In this document: positions 1 to 6,813 of the stretch, piece by piece
Position numbering within the stretch: position 1 is the stretch's first letter
Layout: each line of letters begins with the position of its first letter
Origin: Nitriliruptoraceae bacterium
GTDB lineage: Bacteria; Actinomycetota; Nitriliruptoria; Nitriliruptorales; Nitriliruptoraceae
Assembly (NCBI GenBank): GCA_007120485.1
Contig: SKNP01000465.1
Coordinates: 1 to 10,910, forward strand
DNA: 10,910 nucleotides
Direction: 5' to 3'
Made by a program: the position numbers and the translations under genes
Notes under the pieces: generated by a model
Told to the model about the DNA's origin: nothing
The model's input: only the letters and a program-made list of their open reading frames with translations
Databases searched by the model: none

Positions 1-897
1 ATCAGCGTCGGGGACGCACGCGAGCGGTTCGCCACGCTGGTCGAGCACGCTACGGCGGAGCCGGCGGGCTTCGTCCGCTTCGGTCTCGCCTACCGCCTCG
101 CGCAGGACGGCCTCCTCGCGGAGGCCCGCGAGGAGGCACGGAGCTCGCTCGCTGCGGTCGACCCGATCGAGGGCGAGGCGATCCACACGATGCTGACGTG
201 GCTCCAGGCGCGCGTGGCGCTGCAGGAGGAGCCCGGCCATCCCGGCCTGCGGGACGTCGGCCGGTACGCGGAGCTTGCCAGTCGGCAGGTCTGGGAGTTG
301 CGCCTCCGTCGTCGTGAGGCGGCCCACGAGCGGCTCCGCACCGGTCGACTCCGCCGCGAGCACGATCGGATCGAACGGGTGTCGCTCGAGGATCCGCTCA
401 CCGGCGCGGCCAACCGTCGGCGCATCGACCGCGAGCGGGCCGCACTGCTGACCCTCGACGCGAACGCGTGGACCACGGTGATCTACGCCGACCTCGACCG
501 GTTCAAGGACGTCAACGACACCCGTGGCCACGAGGCCGGCGACTCGATCCTCCGGGAGCTGTCACGGCTGTTGATCGCCACGACGCGGGATGACGATCTG
601 GTCGGGCGGTACGGCGGCGACGAGTTCGTCATGGTCGTCCCCGACTGCGGTCCGACCGAGGCTGAGCAGTTGGCGGAGCGCCTCCTCGCCGCCATCCGCG
701 AGCACGACTGGACGATGATCGACCCAACCGTCGAGGTGCGGATCTCGCTCGGTCTGGCCGTCGCCCGGGGCCCGCACGGTCGGTTGTTCCCGGAAGCAGA
801 CGAGGCGCTGTACGAAGCCAAGCGCGGCGGCCGCGACCGGGCGGAGCTGCGGGTGCTCGCCAACGGAGCCACCGCTCGCGCGGTCAGTGTCGGGTAG
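1..897 (+). CDS. Diguanylate cyclase, GGDEF domain (5' end cut off by window)
   Basis: The frame is open from the first base, so the start lies upstream; 298 residues are visible, ending in TAG. The C-terminal half is a full GGDEF domain that would make cyclic di-GMP from two GTP. It begins at DPLTGAANRR (visible residues about 131-140), has the metal-binding ADLDRFKDVND segment (about 163-173), the active-site loop YGGDEF (GGDEF at 205-209) and a C-terminal YEAKRGGRDR helix. An RDDD motif at 196-199 lies exactly five residues before GGDEF, which is the spacing of the RxxD product-inhibition site, so the enzyme is probably active and feedback-inhibited. The visible N-terminal part is Ala/Glu/Arg-rich and helical, perhaps the end of a TPR-like sensor region followed by a short coiled coil (about 98-128). 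No membrane segment is visible. The signal sensed cannot be told because the N-terminus is missing. It converges on the cupin gene. Confidence 0.92.
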   Translation: MSVGDARERFATLVEHATAEPAGFVRFGLAYRLAQDGLLAEAREEARSSLAAVDPIEGEAIHTMLTWLQARVALQEEPGHPGLRDVGRYAELASRQVWELRLRRREAAHERLRTGRLRREHDRIERVSLEDPLTGAANRRRIDRERAALLTLDANAWTTVIYADLDRFKDVNDTRGHEAGDSILRELSRLLIATTRDDDLVGRYGGDEFVMVVPDCGPTEAEQLAERLLAAIREHDWTMIDPTVEVRISLGLAVARGPHGRLFPEADEALYEAKRGGRDRAELRVLANGATARAVSVG

Positions 898-911
898 GGC
901 CGCGGGCTCGG

Positions 912-949
912 CGGCGCGCTCGCGGGGTGCGTTGTCCACGAGCGCGCCG
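912..949. terminator. Stem-loop between convergent genes, likely bidirectional terminator
   Basis: A perfect 11-bp inverted repeat pairs 912-922 with 939-949 around a 16-nt loop. It sits in the 65-nt gap between the stop of the diguanylate cyclase (897) and the stop of the cupin gene (963), so it could serve both strands. There is no T-tract on either side, as is common for hairpins in very GC-rich actinobacteria. Its role as terminator is inferred from position and pairing alone. Confidence 0.45.
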
Positions 950-962
950 GCCGGTCCGCCTC

Positions 963-1559
963 TCAGTGCTGGTGGGACGCTGGCTCTGGCACGGGCGCAT
1001 CGGTGCCACACGCCTCGTTGAAGGCCTCAGCGTCCTCGGGATCGACGTTCATCGACGGCGCGGCGTCCGCGTCGACACCGAACACGGTGGCGATCACCAC
1101 GGTGGGCTCGTCACCGGGGTTGTAGGCGGTGTGGGCCAAGCCGGGATCGACGAACGCCTCACCCTGGGCGTAGGGCCGCTCGGCGCAGTCGTCACCGTAG
1201 ATGAACACCAGGTCGCCCTCGGCGACGGCGGCGAACACCGGTCCCGGGTGGGTGTGCCACGGGAACTCAGCACCGGGCTGGATGGTGAACTCGAACACCG
1301 CCATGTTGGACGCGTCGCGCAGGTTGACGACCTCGGTTGACCGGCCATCGGGCTTGTCACGGACCTGAACCGCCACGTCGTCGGTGAACTCGTTGTGCTG
1401 TTCGGGCGTGGACAGCGTCTCCACGCCGATCGGTGGTGGCGGGTCCTCGGCCTGCGCGCCGACGGTCGATGCCAGCACCAGCGCGCCGATGACCGCCAGC
1501 ACTCCGGCAGCGGCGACCAGCGAGCGGCGCAGGGCACGCGGTCCTGTGATCGTGGTCAT
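963..1559 (-). CDS. Secreted single-domain cupin protein
   Basis: 198 residues. The N-terminus has a basic patch (RALRR) and a hydrophobic core at about 14-31, then a likely signal-peptidase I site after AQA (35-37), so the protein is probably exported and soluble. The cupin barrel covers about 75-165. Motif 1 shows H102 and H104 (PWHTHPGP). The Glu usually found a few residues later is absent; V108/F109 occupy that stretch. Motif 2 is GEAFVDPGLAHTAYN, giving H143 and N147. Three His ligands could still hold a metal. C125 and C184 could form a disulfide outside the cell. The C-terminus ends in SHQH. Start choice: ATG at 1559 with GAGAGG (1570-1575) 10 nt upstream. The catalytic role is unknown; the cupin fold includes dioxygenases, isomerases and non-enzymatic proteins. 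It is divergent from a LuxR-type regulator, a possible but unproven controller. Confidence 0.85.
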   Translation of the reverse strand: MTTITGPRALRRSLVAAAGVLAVIGALVLASTVGAQAEDPPPPIGVETLSTPEQHNEFTDDVAVQVRDKPDGRSTEVVNLRDASNMAVFEFTIQPGAEFPWHTHPGPVFAAVAEGDLVFIYGDDCAERPYAQGEAFVDPGLAHTAYNPGDEPTVVIATVFGVDADAAPSMNVDPEDAEAFNEACGTDAPVPEPASHQH

Positions 1560-1658
1560 GGTGGATCATCCTCTCGTTGTCAGGTGAGCCTGCGTTCTGC
1601 CAACCCCGTCGGGTGAACGACGACGACCTGGCCCTGCGAGTCTTCGCGGCCACCTCGC

Positions 1659-1687
1659 GTGACGGAATACGACGTTCGACGTAGGGT
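1659..1687 (+). promoter_or_regulatory. Putative housekeeping-sigma promoter for the LuxR-family gene
   Basis: GTGACG at 1659-1664 matches five of six positions of the actinobacterial -35 TTGACG form. TAGGGT at 1682-1687 matches the -10 form TAGRRT. The spacer is 17 nt. Transcription would begin near 1694, leaving a leader of about 18 nt that holds the AGGGGG ribosome binding site (1701-1706) before the GTG start at 1712. The spacing agrees on all points, but no transcript evidence exists here. Confidence 0.5.
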
Positions 1688-1711
1688 GGCGGTCGAGAAC
1701 AGGGGGATCCG

Positions 1712-2488
1712 GTGCCGGCCACGTCGCTCGATGCGGGGGAGACCGCAGCGGTTCGTCACGTCGTCGACGTCTGCGCCACACAGCCGGCCGGGACATCCAC
1801 GGTCTTCGATGTCCTGGATGGCCTGCAGGGACTCGTCGGGTGCGACTGGGTGGCGTTCAACTGGCATGACACGCCAGGGCGCCGGCTGCACCATGCCCAG
1901 CTGGTCGCTTCCGGCGAACGAGTGCTCGCGAGCCCTGAGCTCCTCGACGCCGAGGATGACGAGCCGTTCTGGCGCTGGTACTGGCGCTGTGAGCCATGCT
2001 CGCTACCCGACCGGATCGCGGCTCCGGTCACGGTGTCGATCAGCGACTTCTACACCGCCCGCGAGTGGGCGCAACACCCGATGTTCGAGACGTTGGGGGG
2101 TGTCAGCGACGAGCTGCTGGTCAGCTTCCCCGATGAACCTGGCAGGTCGCGGCGCCTGCTGTTCGGACGCCAGGGCAGGGCGCACTTCGACGAGCGTGAG
2201 CGGTTCCTGATGACGCTTCTCCGGCCACACGTTGGACCACTGCTGGCCAGGACCCTGACACCACCACGCTCGGATGTCGTGCTCACGAACCGGCAACGAG
2301 AGGTGCTGCGCCTCGTCCAGCTCGGGATGGCCAACAAGCAGATCGCCCGAGCGCTCGGGATCTCGACCGGAACCGTCCGCAAGCACCTCGAGAACGCCTA
2401 CGAACGACTCGGTGTTCAGAGCCGAACGGAGGCGGTCCGTGAGGCAACGCTCGACGGATCCCCACCGCGGAGCAGCCACGCCGGCTGA
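1712..2488 (+). CDS. LuxR-family transcriptional regulator
   Basis: 258 residues, starting at GTG 1712 behind AGGGGG (1701-1706) with about 5 nt spacing. The C-terminus (about 188-245) is a clear LuxR/FixJ-type helix-turn-helix: LTNRQREVLRLVQLGMANKQ, then IARALGISTGTVRKHLENAY and ERLGVQSRTEA, with the usual Glu near the domain start and the VRKHL recognition helix. The first 180 residues have no receiver-type phospho-Asp pattern and no clear nucleotide-binding motif. They look like an alpha/beta sensory domain with many aromatics (WVAFNWHD, EPFWRWYWRCEPCS), possibly GAF/PAS-like; the ligand cannot be named. C93 and C96 (CEPC) could be redox- or metal-responsive, which is inference. Divergent from the secreted cupin gene with a 152-nt shared upstream region, so autoregulation and cupin control are both plausible. 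Convergent with the small DUF2007-like gene. Confidence 0.88.
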   Translation: MPATSLDAGETAAVRHVVDVCATQPAGTSTVFDVLDGLQGLVGCDWVAFNWHDTPGRRLHHAQLVASGERVLASPELLDAEDDEPFWRWYWRCEPCSLPDRIAAPVTVSISDFYTAREWAQHPMFETLGGVSDELLVSFPDEPGRSRRLLFGRQGRAHFDERERFLMTLLRPHVGPLLARTLTPPRSDVVLTNRQREVLRLVQLGMANKQIARALGISTGTVRKHLENAYERLGVQSRTEAVREATLDGSPPRSSHAG

Positions 2489-2528
2489 GGCCGGAACACC
2501 CGACCCCTCGCGACCCACCGCTGAAGCC

Positions 2529-2544
2529 GAACCCGGACGGGTTC
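2529..2544. terminator. Short inverted repeat between convergent genes
   Basis: GAACCC (2529-2534) pairs with GGGTTC (2539-2544) around a GGAC loop; one more C-G/G-C pair is possible inside. It lies in the 54-nt gap after the LuxR-type gene and runs into the stop codon of the opposing small gene. It is weak as a hairpin and lacks a T-run, so it is only a candidate terminator. Confidence 0.25.
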
Positions 2545-2767
2545 AGCCCTCCCCGCCGACGATGCGCTGCGCGAGCACGGCGGCTTCCTCCGCACGCTCC
2601 TCGTCCACGAAGACCCGGGTCCCCCAGTCGCCGGCGAAGAGCACGCGCGCGAGCCCGCCGCTGCGCTTGACCCAGTGGACGATGCCCGCGTCCTCGAGCG
2701 AGGCGGTCAGTTCCTCGGCGTGCTCATCGGTGAACTGTCCGATGAGCACCGTCGACGGTCCGGCCAT
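2543..2767 (-). CDS. Small DUF2007-like putative signal-transducing protein
   Basis: 74 residues. The reading frame extends further upstream, but the ATG at 2767 is chosen because GGAGG (2775-2779) sits 7 nt before it and because the upstream part translates the GC tandem repeat into a Gly/Pro/Arg-rich stretch with no protein character. The protein reads as beta-alpha-beta: VLIGQFTDEHAEELTASLED, AGIVHWVKR, then TRVFVDEERAEEAAVLAQRI. This pattern (a short strand, a helix scanning for an upper-limit residue pair, and a V(F/L)V(D/P)EE...A closing strand and helix) is like the DUF2007 family, which has a GlnB-like ferredoxin fold and no fixed function. No signal peptide or membrane segment is visible. 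It follows the maltodextrin operon on the same strand 118 nt downstream but has its own strong ribosome site and probably is a separate unit. Confidence 0.72.
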   Translation of the reverse strand: MAGPSTVLIGQFTDEHAEELTASLEDAGIVHWVKRSGGLARVLFAGDWGTRVFVDEERAEEAAVLAQRIVGGEG

Positions 2768-2810
2768 CCGGGTACCTCCAGCGCGGTCGGTCAGGTCACC
2801 ACGACCGACC

Positions 2811-2879
2811 GTACCGGGGCCCCTACCCGGGCCGTGCCGGGGCCGTGCCGGGGTCGTACCGGGCCCCGTGCCGGGCGCC
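2811..2879. repeat. Degenerate 11-bp tandem repeat, unit GTRCCGGGGYC
   Basis: About six successive 11-13 bp units lie between the GH15 stop (2886) and the small gene start (2767). They begin at 2811, 2822, 2834, 2845, 2856 and about 2868. The best copies are GTACCGGGGCC (2811), GTGCCGGGGCC (2834), GTGCCGGGGTC (2845) and GTACCGGGCCC (2856). Because the unit is rich in CCGGGG and GGCCCC, many hairpins are possible, for instance GGCCCC at 2818-2823 with GGGGCC at 2839-2844. It could act as the transcription end of the maltodextrin operon, a protein-binding array or a plain slippage product. Confidence 0.6.
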
Positions 2880-2885
2880 TCGCCG

Positions 2886-4877
2886 TCAACTCGAACTCGC
2901 CGCAGCACCATCGGCGCCGGCAGCGGAGGTCGCCGTGGCCGCGACCGTCGGCAACCCGGGGAGGTCGGGCCGCACGGCCAGCGTCAGCATCGCGTGGCTC
3001 CAGGTCAACGGCACGATCCAGGCCGGCGCCCCCGTCGACGCGTCGACCTGCTCGGGCAGCAGGTCCGTCGGCGTGCGTGAGGCCACCGCGTACTCCACAC
3101 CGTCGGCGACCACCGCGGCGGCGGGCGCGCGCCGAGCGAGCCCCAGCCACAGCCGGGCGAGCACCCACGGGTTCCCGCCGAGGTAGTCGTCACCGACGTA
3201 GCGCAGGAGTCCGCCGTCGGTGGTCGTCAACCGCTGCTCGACGGCGTCGATCGTCGCGGCCATCCTCGGGTCGTCGGCAGGGAACACGCCGAACGGGTAG
3301 GCCAGCCCGAGCAGGCAGGCGTCGACCGTCGCATCGACGGGGTCGACCGAGGCGACCGGGGCCGCGGGGTGATCCAGCCGCTGGTAGCTGGCCGGGGTCG
3401 GCGCCCCGTCGGCGTCACCACGTGCCACGTCCCGTGAGCGCAGGAAACGGCCGTGCTCCTCGGACCAGAGGTGGCGTTCGATGCCTCCGCGGACGCGCTC
3501 GGCCGCGTCCCGCCAGGCGGCGGCACGGGTTGGCTCGTGCCGGTCGGCCATCGCCGCGGCGGCCCGGAGCCCGGCGACCGCCGTGGCCGCCGTGTAGCTG
3601 TGGACGCCGACCCGCTCCTCCCACAGGTCCATCGACGGGGCGGGCAGCGCCGTCTCCGGATCCAAGGTGGTCAGCAGCGCGTCCGCAGCGCGGGCGGCCG
3701 ACGGCCACAGGGTCGCGTCCAACTCGACGTCGCCCAACCGCTGCCAGGCCTGCTCGTAGGCGACGAGCACCGCGCCGGTCTCGTCCAACTGCGTCCCCCA
3801 GGACGGCGCGAGCGAGCCGTCGGTCCAGTTGCGCTGCAACCACAACCCGTCGTGACCCTGGGCGCGGACCAGCCACCGCAGGGCGGGCACCGCCAGGTCG
3901 TCACGGCCGGCCGCGAGGTGGGCCAGCAGGATGAACGCCAGGTCGCGGGCCCACACGAAGCCGTACCCGCCGCACCGCTCGAAGTCGGGATCCGCTTCCG
4001 GGGCCGCCAGGACGCCGCCGGTGGCCCGGTCGGCGATCGTGGAGAACACCAGCTGGGACCGTCGGTCGAGCGTGGCGGCCGGTCCGTCGGTCAACGGCGG
4101 GACGACCTCGGCGAGCAACGTCGCGTCGGCGGCCTCCCGGGCGGCGCGCGCGGTGCCCCAACCGGCATCCCGGACCGCCACGACGTGGGCGATGGCCTCC
4201 TCGTGGGTCGAAGCGACGGCGATCACGACCGTCGCGACGTCGACCGGGTCGTCGGCGAGCAACGCCCCGTCGACGTGCCCGTGGACGATGCCGCCACCGA
4301 GCAGCTCACCGTCGGCCAGCGCCGCCTCGGTCCGCTGGCCGCGCTGCCGCTCCCCGACCTGCCCGGTCGCGGGGACGTCCAACCCGATCGCGAGCACCCG
4401 ATCGCGACGGTGGCAGACCAGCACGCCCGTCGCCGGATCGAGGTAGGCCCCGCCGGCGCGGGCGATCCCGCCGAGCTGGGGCTGGACGAACACGCCCAGC
4501 CGGTCGCCGGCACCCAGCCCGGTCACGTTCCGGACGACCACGGGTCGGTCGGTGGCGACCAGGTCGGTGATCCGGACCTCGCCGAGCCCGGCACCGGTCA
4601 GCTCCGTCGCGAGCACCGAGGCGTCCCCGACGTACCGCTGGGTGTGCGTCAGCGACGGATCGTCCAACCACCTCGCACCGGCATCGCCGACCGCCACGAG
4701 TCGCAGCTCGCCCAGGGTCGGGTCACGGTCGATGTGCGGCCACCACAGCTGCTCGACCTCGCCCCGGGCGGAGATGGTCGCGAGCAGCTCCCCGTCACCG
4801 AGCACCGCACCCGGCCAGGGGGCACGCCGCGCGTCGATGGACGGGTCGGACGGGAAGGAGGATGTCGAGGTGGTCAC
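2886..4877 (-). CDS. GH15 glucoamylase / oligosaccharide amylase, cytoplasmic
   Basis: 663 residues. Expected to release beta-D-glucose from the non-reducing ends of maltodextrins by inversion. The N-terminal beta-sandwich (about 20-250) opens with GAVLGDGELLATISARGEVE, as in prokaryotic GH15 'oligosaccharide amylase' proteins. The (alpha/alpha)6 barrel follows: GGYGFVWARDLAF (303-315), WGTQLDETGAV (360-370), then the general acid in MDLWEERVG (E420 or E421) and the general base in LPEQ (E609), followed by PLTWSHAML (623-631). Both catalytic glutamates are thus in place. There is no signal peptide, so it acts on imported sugar. The start is GTG 4877 with GAGG (4884-4887) 6 nt upstream. It is last in the operon, 67 nt after the GH13 stop. 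The tail after about 640 is a low-complexity Ala/Ser/Thr run. GH15 trehalase or glucodextranase activity cannot be excluded, but the mal context favours alpha-1,4-glucans. Confidence 0.9.
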   Translation of the reverse strand: MTTSTSSFPSDPSIDARRAPWPGAVLGDGELLATISARGEVEQLWWPHIDRDPTLGELRLVAVGDAGARWLDDPSLTHTQRYVGDASVLATELTGAGLGEVRITDLVATDRPVVVRNVTGLGAGDRLGVFVQPQLGGIARAGGAYLDPATGVLVCHRRDRVLAIGLDVPATGQVGERQRGQRTEAALADGELLGGGIVHGHVDGALLADDPVDVATVVIAVASTHEEAIAHVVAVRDAGWGTARAAREAADATLLAEVVPPLTDGPAATLDRRSQLVFSTIADRATGGVLAAPEADPDFERCGGYGFVWARDLAFILLAHLAAGRDDLAVPALRWLVRAQGHDGLWLQRNWTDGSLAPSWGTQLDETGAVLVAYEQAWQRLGDVELDATLWPSAARAADALLTTLDPETALPAPSMDLWEERVGVHSYTAATAVAGLRAAAAMADRHEPTRAAAWRDAAERVRGGIERHLWSEEHGRFLRSRDVARGDADGAPTPASYQRLDHPAAPVASVDPVDATVDACLLGLAYPFGVFPADDPRMAATIDAVEQRLTTTDGGLLRYVGDDYLGGNPWVLARLWLGLARRAPAAAVVADGVEYAVASRTPTDLLPEQVDASTGAPAWIVPLTWSHAMLTLAVRPDLPGLPTVAATATSAAGADGAAASSS

Positions 4878-4944
4878 AGCAGGCCTCAGCGGGGGAACGG
4901 TGCGGGGACGGGAGCGAGCGGGATGGACGGCGGGAAGCGGACGC

Positions 4945-6810
4945 TCAGCGCGCTGGGCCCGGGAACCGCCAGACGCGTGCGGTCGGGGCGTCGGCGGCTG
5001 GCACGGTGAGGTGTCGGGCCTCGGCGTCGCCGATGGCCCCGTGGTCGAGCAGCGGCTCGCCGGCGGTCAGCCGCAGCGCCCGGGCGTCGAGCTGCACGGC
5101 CGGCGCGCCCGCTCGGGTGAGCTGCACGAGCACCCGCTCGTCGGGGTGGGGACGCAGGAAGAGCAGGTGGTCATCGTCGATGTGGAGCCACCGCAGCCCA
5201 CCGTGGCGCAGGGCGACGTGCCCCCGGCGCAGGGCGATCAGCCGGCGGGTCCAGGCCAACGTGTCGTGGTCCCAGCGATCCGGCTGATCCCACGGCATCG
5301 GGATGCGACCGGCTTCCGCGTCGGCGGCGGCCAGACCGAGCTCGTCGCCCCACTGCACGGATGGCACCCCGGGGAACGTCAGCTGCCAGGCGATGCCGAC
5401 GTGGCGTCGGTCGCGGTCGCCGGTGACGTGGGCCCAGCGGGAGGTGTCGTGGGAACCGAGCGGGGTGAGCGACGCCACCTGGCTGCGCCACGGGAGCTGG
5501 CCGCGGACCTCGGTGATCGTGCGGACCACGTCCGCACCTCGCCGCTGCGGCACCGGGACCGGCAGTCCCAGCAGATCCACCTCGACGTCGTCGGCACGCA
5601 GCCAGGACCACGCCGGGCGGGTGAACCCGGTGTAGTCCATCGTCCCGTGCCAGCCCAGGCCCTGGAGATCCTCGGTCGCGTCGTGGCAGTGCTCGGCGAG
5701 CAGGTAGGCGTCGTCGCGGGTGTCGCGCGCCGTGGTCAGCAGCGTCTCCTGGACCTGCTGGGAGACGTCGACGTCGCCACAACGTCCCGCCATGTTGGCG
5801 GCGTCGATCCGCCAGCCGTCGAGGTGGAACGGGGCCGCCAGGTAGCGGGCAGCCACGGATCCCGGACCCTCGTAGAGCCGTTGGCGTAGCTGCGGGTCGC
5901 GGTGATCGAACTTGGGCAGGGTCGGAACGCCGGCCCAGCTGTGGTAGCGGTGCGGGTACTCGATCCAGTGGTAGAAGCCGGCTTCGACGCTCTCGGGGTC
6001 GGCGATCGCTCGCTGGAACCACGGGTGGGTGTCACCGGAGTGGTTGAGGGTCAGATCGCCGATGACCGTCAGGCCACGGTCGTGCAGCGCGGCCGTCAGC
6101 GCGGCGAGCGCCGTGTCACCACCGAGGAACGGGTCCACCTCGGCGAAGCTGGCAGCGCAGTAGCGGTGGTTCTCCGGCGCCGGGAAGATCGGGTTGAGGT
6201 AGATGCCGGTGACCCCGAGCTCGACCAGGTGGTCGACCCGGTCGACGATGCCGGGCAGGTCACCTCCGTAGAGCTGGCGCATCGATGCCGGGTAGGTGGC
6301 CTCCACGGCCTCGTCCCAACCGGCCGGTTGGCTCCAGACCGGCCAGTCGTCGCTGGCACCCGCACGAGCGAAGCGGTCGGGGAACACCTGGTAGAGCACC
6401 GCGTCGGCGACCCAGGACGGCGGAGGCGGGGACGCCACCAGCCGGAAGTCGTGGGTGTCGGCCACGTCGTGCTCCACGAGCCCGAGCTGGGTCACCCATC
6501 CCGTCCCGTCGGGACCGTCGACCAGCCAGCGGTACCGCGTGACCGGGTTGGCGACCGTGACCGTCGCCTCGTAGAGGTCCGCGCCGCCGTCGGTGACGAG
6601 GTGGCGGGCGGCATGGACCTCGGGTTCGCCGTCGCACACCGTCCGGACGTGGACGCGGTCGATGCCGGCCGCGTGCGGCACCTCCAGACGGACCGCGACC
6701 TGATCGCCGAGCGCCGGTGCCGGCAACGGCTGGCCAGCCGCCACCTCGACGTGGGCCGGGGAGCCGTCGTGGTGGGGCCGGTGGTCCAGTGGCAGGTCGG
6801 TGAGCGCCAT
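4945..6810 (-). CDS. GH13 alpha-glycosidase (neopullulanase / cyclomaltodextrinase / MalZ type), cytoplasmic
   Basis: 621 residues. A retaining alpha-amylase-family enzyme expected to cut imported maltodextrins. An N-terminal beta domain (about 20-125; VTRYRWLVDGPDG at 90-102) resembles the CBM34-like domain of neopullulanases. The barrel starts at WVADAVLYQVFPDRF (133-147). YGGDLPGIVDRVDHL is at 181-195 and GVTGIYLNPIF at 199-209. The four family regions are present: DLTLNH (252-257), GWRIDAANMAG with nucleophile D336, AEH with acid E373, and GSHDTSR with transition-state stabiliser D455. A small C-terminal beta domain covers about 540-620. No signal peptide is present. ATG 6810 lies 3 nt after the malG stop, with AAGGG inside the malG end, so translation is probably coupled. 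Exact specificity (neopullulanase, cyclodextrinase or maltodextrin glucosidase) is not decidable by eye. It works alongside the GH15 enzyme encoded next. Confidence 0.9.
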   Translation of the reverse strand: MALTDLPLDHRPHHDGSPAHVEVAAGQPLPAPALGDQVAVRLEVPHAAGIDRVHVRTVCDGEPEVHAARHLVTDGGADLYEATVTVANPVTRYRWLVDGPDGTGWVTQLGLVEHDVADTHDFRLVASPPPPSWVADAVLYQVFPDRFARAGASDDWPVWSQPAGWDEAVEATYPASMRQLYGGDLPGIVDRVDHLVELGVTGIYLNPIFPAPENHRYCAASFAEVDPFLGGDTALAALTAALHDRGLTVIGDLTLNHSGDTHPWFQRAIADPESVEAGFYHWIEYPHRYHSWAGVPTLPKFDHRDPQLRQRLYEGPGSVAARYLAAPFHLDGWRIDAANMAGRCGDVDVSQQVQETLLTTARDTRDDAYLLAEHCHDATEDLQGLGWHGTMDYTGFTRPAWSWLRADDVEVDLLGLPVPVPQRRGADVVRTITEVRGQLPWRSQVASLTPLGSHDTSRWAHVTGDRDRRHVGIAWQLTFPGVPSVQWGDELGLAAADAEAGRIPMPWDQPDRWDHDTLAWTRRLIALRRGHVALRHGGLRWLHIDDDHLLFLRPHPDERVLVQLTRAGAPAVQLDARALRLTAGEPLLDHGAIGDAEARHLTVPAADAPTARVWRFPGPAR

Positions 6811-6813
6811 CGA

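Noticed and set aside
2811..2879. CRISPR-like array from the repeated GTRCCGGGGYC units
   Set aside because: Units are only about 11 bp, contiguous with no spacers, and no cas gene is near.
2768..2911. Upstream extension of the DUF2007-like protein to 122 residues
   Set aside because: The extra residues translate the 11-bp GC repeat; GGAGG sits at the right distance only for ATG 2767.
3453..5009. 518-codon plus-strand open frame opposite the GH15 gene
   Set aside because: Antisense to a gene with both catalytic Glu and the expected barrel motifs; the product looks like random GC-frame translation.
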